Below, one piece after another: positions 30,320-31,528 of a stretch of DNA of 31,528 nucleotides (position 1 is its first letter; every line of letters begins with the position of its first letter). Source of the DNA: UBA9676 sp036522155 (GTDB lineage: Bacteria; Actinomycetota; Actinomycetes; Streptosporangiales; Streptosporangiaceae); the NCBI GenBank assembly GCA_036522155.1, contig DATDGI010000159.1:1-31528 (forward strand). The letters run 5' to 3'. The position numbers and the translations under genes were made by a program. The notes under the pieces were generated by a model. That model made no database searches. It was not told the DNA's origin and was given only the letters and a program-made list of their open reading frames with translations.

Positions 30320-31528
30320 ATGCTTGAGTCCGTACTGGTGGCCAACCGGGCCGAGATCGCCCGCCGGGTCATCGCCACCGCCCGCCGGCTCGGGGTCCGG
30401 GCCGTCGCGGTCTACTCCGAGGCGGACGCCGGCCTCCCGTACGTCCGCGAGGCGGACGAGGCCGTGCTCATCGGCCCGCCGCCACCCGCGGCCAGCTACC
30501 TGAACCCGGACGCGATCATCGCCGCCGCCAAGCAGACCGGCGCCCGCGCCATCCACCCCGGCTACGGCTTCCTGTCCGAGAATCCCGCGTTCGCCGAGCA
30601 GGTGCAGGCGGCCGGCCTGATCTGGGTCGGCCCGCCGTCCGCGGCGATGGCGCAGATGGGCGACAAGATCAGCGCCAGGAACCTGATGGCCGCCGCCGGG
30701 GTGCCGGTGGCGGCGGGCACCACCGAGCCGGTGACCGGCGCCGGGATGGCCCTGGCCGAGGCCGCGCGGATCGGCTATCCGGTCATGGTCAAGGCGGCCG
30801 CGGGCGGCGGGGGGATCGGGATGAGCGCCGCGGACGGCCCGGAGGCGCTGGCCGCCGCGTTCGAGACGGCCCGCACCCGCGCCGAGCGCTTCTTCGGCAG
30901 CCCGGCGATCCTGCTGGAACGGTTCGTGCCCCGCGCCCGGCACGTGGAGGTGCAGATCTTCGGGCTGGCCGACGGCACGGTGGTGGCCCTCGGCGAACGT
31001 GACTGCTCGGTCCAGCGGCGGCACCAGAAGGTCGCCGAGGAGACCCCGTCCCCGGGCGTGGGCCCGGACCTGCGGGAACGGCTGCTGGCGGCGGCGGTCA
31101 GGGCCGGGCAGACGGTCGGCTACCGGGGCGCAGGCACGGTCGAGTTCCTGCTCGACGTGGCCACGGGCGAGTTCATGTTCCTGGAGATGAACACCCGGCT
31201 CCAGGTGGAGCACCCGGTGACCGAGCTCGTCACCGGGATCGACCTGGTGGAGCAGCAGTTCCTGGTCGCCGCCGGGGAAGCGGTGAGTTTTGACCCGCGA
31301 GGCGTTAGGCATGACGGGCATGCCCTTGAACTCCGGGTCTACGCCGAGGATCCGGTGCGGTTCCTGCCGAGCCCGGGCGAGATCACCCAGTGGGAGCAGC
31401 CGGCCGGGCCGGGGGTGCGGGTGGATGCCGGCTACGAGGCGGGCAACAAGGTCACGCCGTTCTACGACCCGCTGCTGGCCAAGCTGTGTGTGCACGGCGC
31501 CAGCCGGCCGCAGGCGCTGGCGCGGGCG
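30320..31528 (+). CDS. Biotin carboxylase domain of an acyl-CoA carboxylase alpha subunit, 3' end outside the window
   Basis: 403 codons are present and the frame runs off the end. It is an ATP-grasp biotin carboxylase that carboxylates biotin for acetyl-CoA, propionyl-CoA or other acyl-CoA carboxylases. Motifs are VLVANRAEIARRVIATARRLG at the start, IHPGYGFLSENPAFAE, MGDKISARNLM, YPVMVKAAAGGGGIGM (ATP loop), GERDCSVQRRHQK and FLEMNTRLQVEHPVTELVTGIDLVE, then LELRVYAEDP. Two small deviations are NRAEIA for the usual NRGEIA and Ile in the glycine loop (GGGGIGM) where Lys or Arg is common. A C-terminal biotin carrier domain is probable beyond the window. The ATG appears leaderless. Confidence 0.93.
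   Translation, partial: MLESVLVANRAEIARRVIATARRLGVRAVAVYSEADAGLPYVREADEAVLIGPPPPAASYLNPDAIIAAAKQTGARAIHPGYGFLSENPAFAEQVQAAGLIWVGPPSAAMAQMGDKISARNLMAAAGVPVAAGTTEPVTGAGMALAEAARIGYPVMVKAAAGGGGIGMSAADGPEALAAAFETARTRAERFFGSPAILLERFVPRARHVEVQIFGLADGTVVALGERDCSVQRRHQKVAEETPSPGVGPDLRERLLAAAVRAGQTVGYRGAGTVEFLLDVATGEFMFLEMNTRLQVEHPVTELVTGIDLVEQQFLVAAGEAVSFDPRGVRHDGHALELRVYAEDPVRFLPSPGEITQWEQPAGPGVRVDAGYEAGNKVTPFYDPLLAKLCVHGASRPQALARA

Overview
The window is GC-rich, densely coded DNA from an actinomycete. The strongest taxonomic signal is the block hisN - rsgA - aroA / SRAP - TraR-DksA-like - methyltransferase / sigR - rsrA, which matches the gene order I recall around sigR in Streptomyces and relatives. 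GTG starts are common and several genes appear to be leaderless. I see no tRNA, rRNA, CRISPR array, insertion sequence or phage gene. Both window ends cut through a gene: a type II NADH dehydrogenase at the left (its 3' end is missing) and a biotin carboxylase at the right (its 3' end is missing).

Layout. (1) 1-6863, minus strand: a five-gene redox/transport run, APC permease -> GMC flavin oxidoreductase -> MFS transporter -> glucose-6-phosphate-dehydrogenase-like protein -> NDH-2. It diverges from a large LuxR-type (LAL/MalT-like) ATPase regulator at 7009-9285, which is followed by a small AhpD/CMD-like protein. (2) 9831-16309: housekeeping and envelope genes: an LCP cell-wall ligase, a YceI protein, a PrmC/HemK-like methyltransferase, a CtaG-like membrane protein, a CoxG/SRPBCC protein, a short-chain dehydrogenase and a two-CBS-domain protein. 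(3) 16512-23506: the conserved hisN-rsgA-aroA / SRAP / TraR / sigR-rsrA block. A textbook sigma-R promoter lies upstream of sigR inside an in-frame 5' extension. (4) 23448-27257: a decayed patch with an amber-interrupted HAD phosphatase, a DeoR regulator lacking its N-terminal DNA-binding part, a frameshifted BtpA/SgcQ protein, an intact metallophosphoesterase and a twice-frameshifted nucleotidyltransferase. (5) 27467-30247: two tandem membrane HD-domain proteins, one with full HD-GYP motifs and one degenerate. (6) 30320-end: a biotin carboxylase.

How the genes may work together. SigR and RsrA form the thiol-oxidative-stress switch, and the promoter arrangement predicts positive autoregulation with a longer SigR isoform. 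The left-hand operon looks like a substrate uptake and oxidation unit feeding electrons to the quinone pool through NDH-2. Its G6PDH-like member keeps the catalytic Asp and His but has lost residues that normally hold the sugar phosphate, so its substrate is probably not glucose-6-phosphate. The most notable leads are that altered G6PDH, the SigR promoter with N-terminal extension, the clamp-motif-like C-terminus of the SRAP protein, the paired leaderless TAGGCT-N6-ATG starts, and the multi-lesion BtpA locus.
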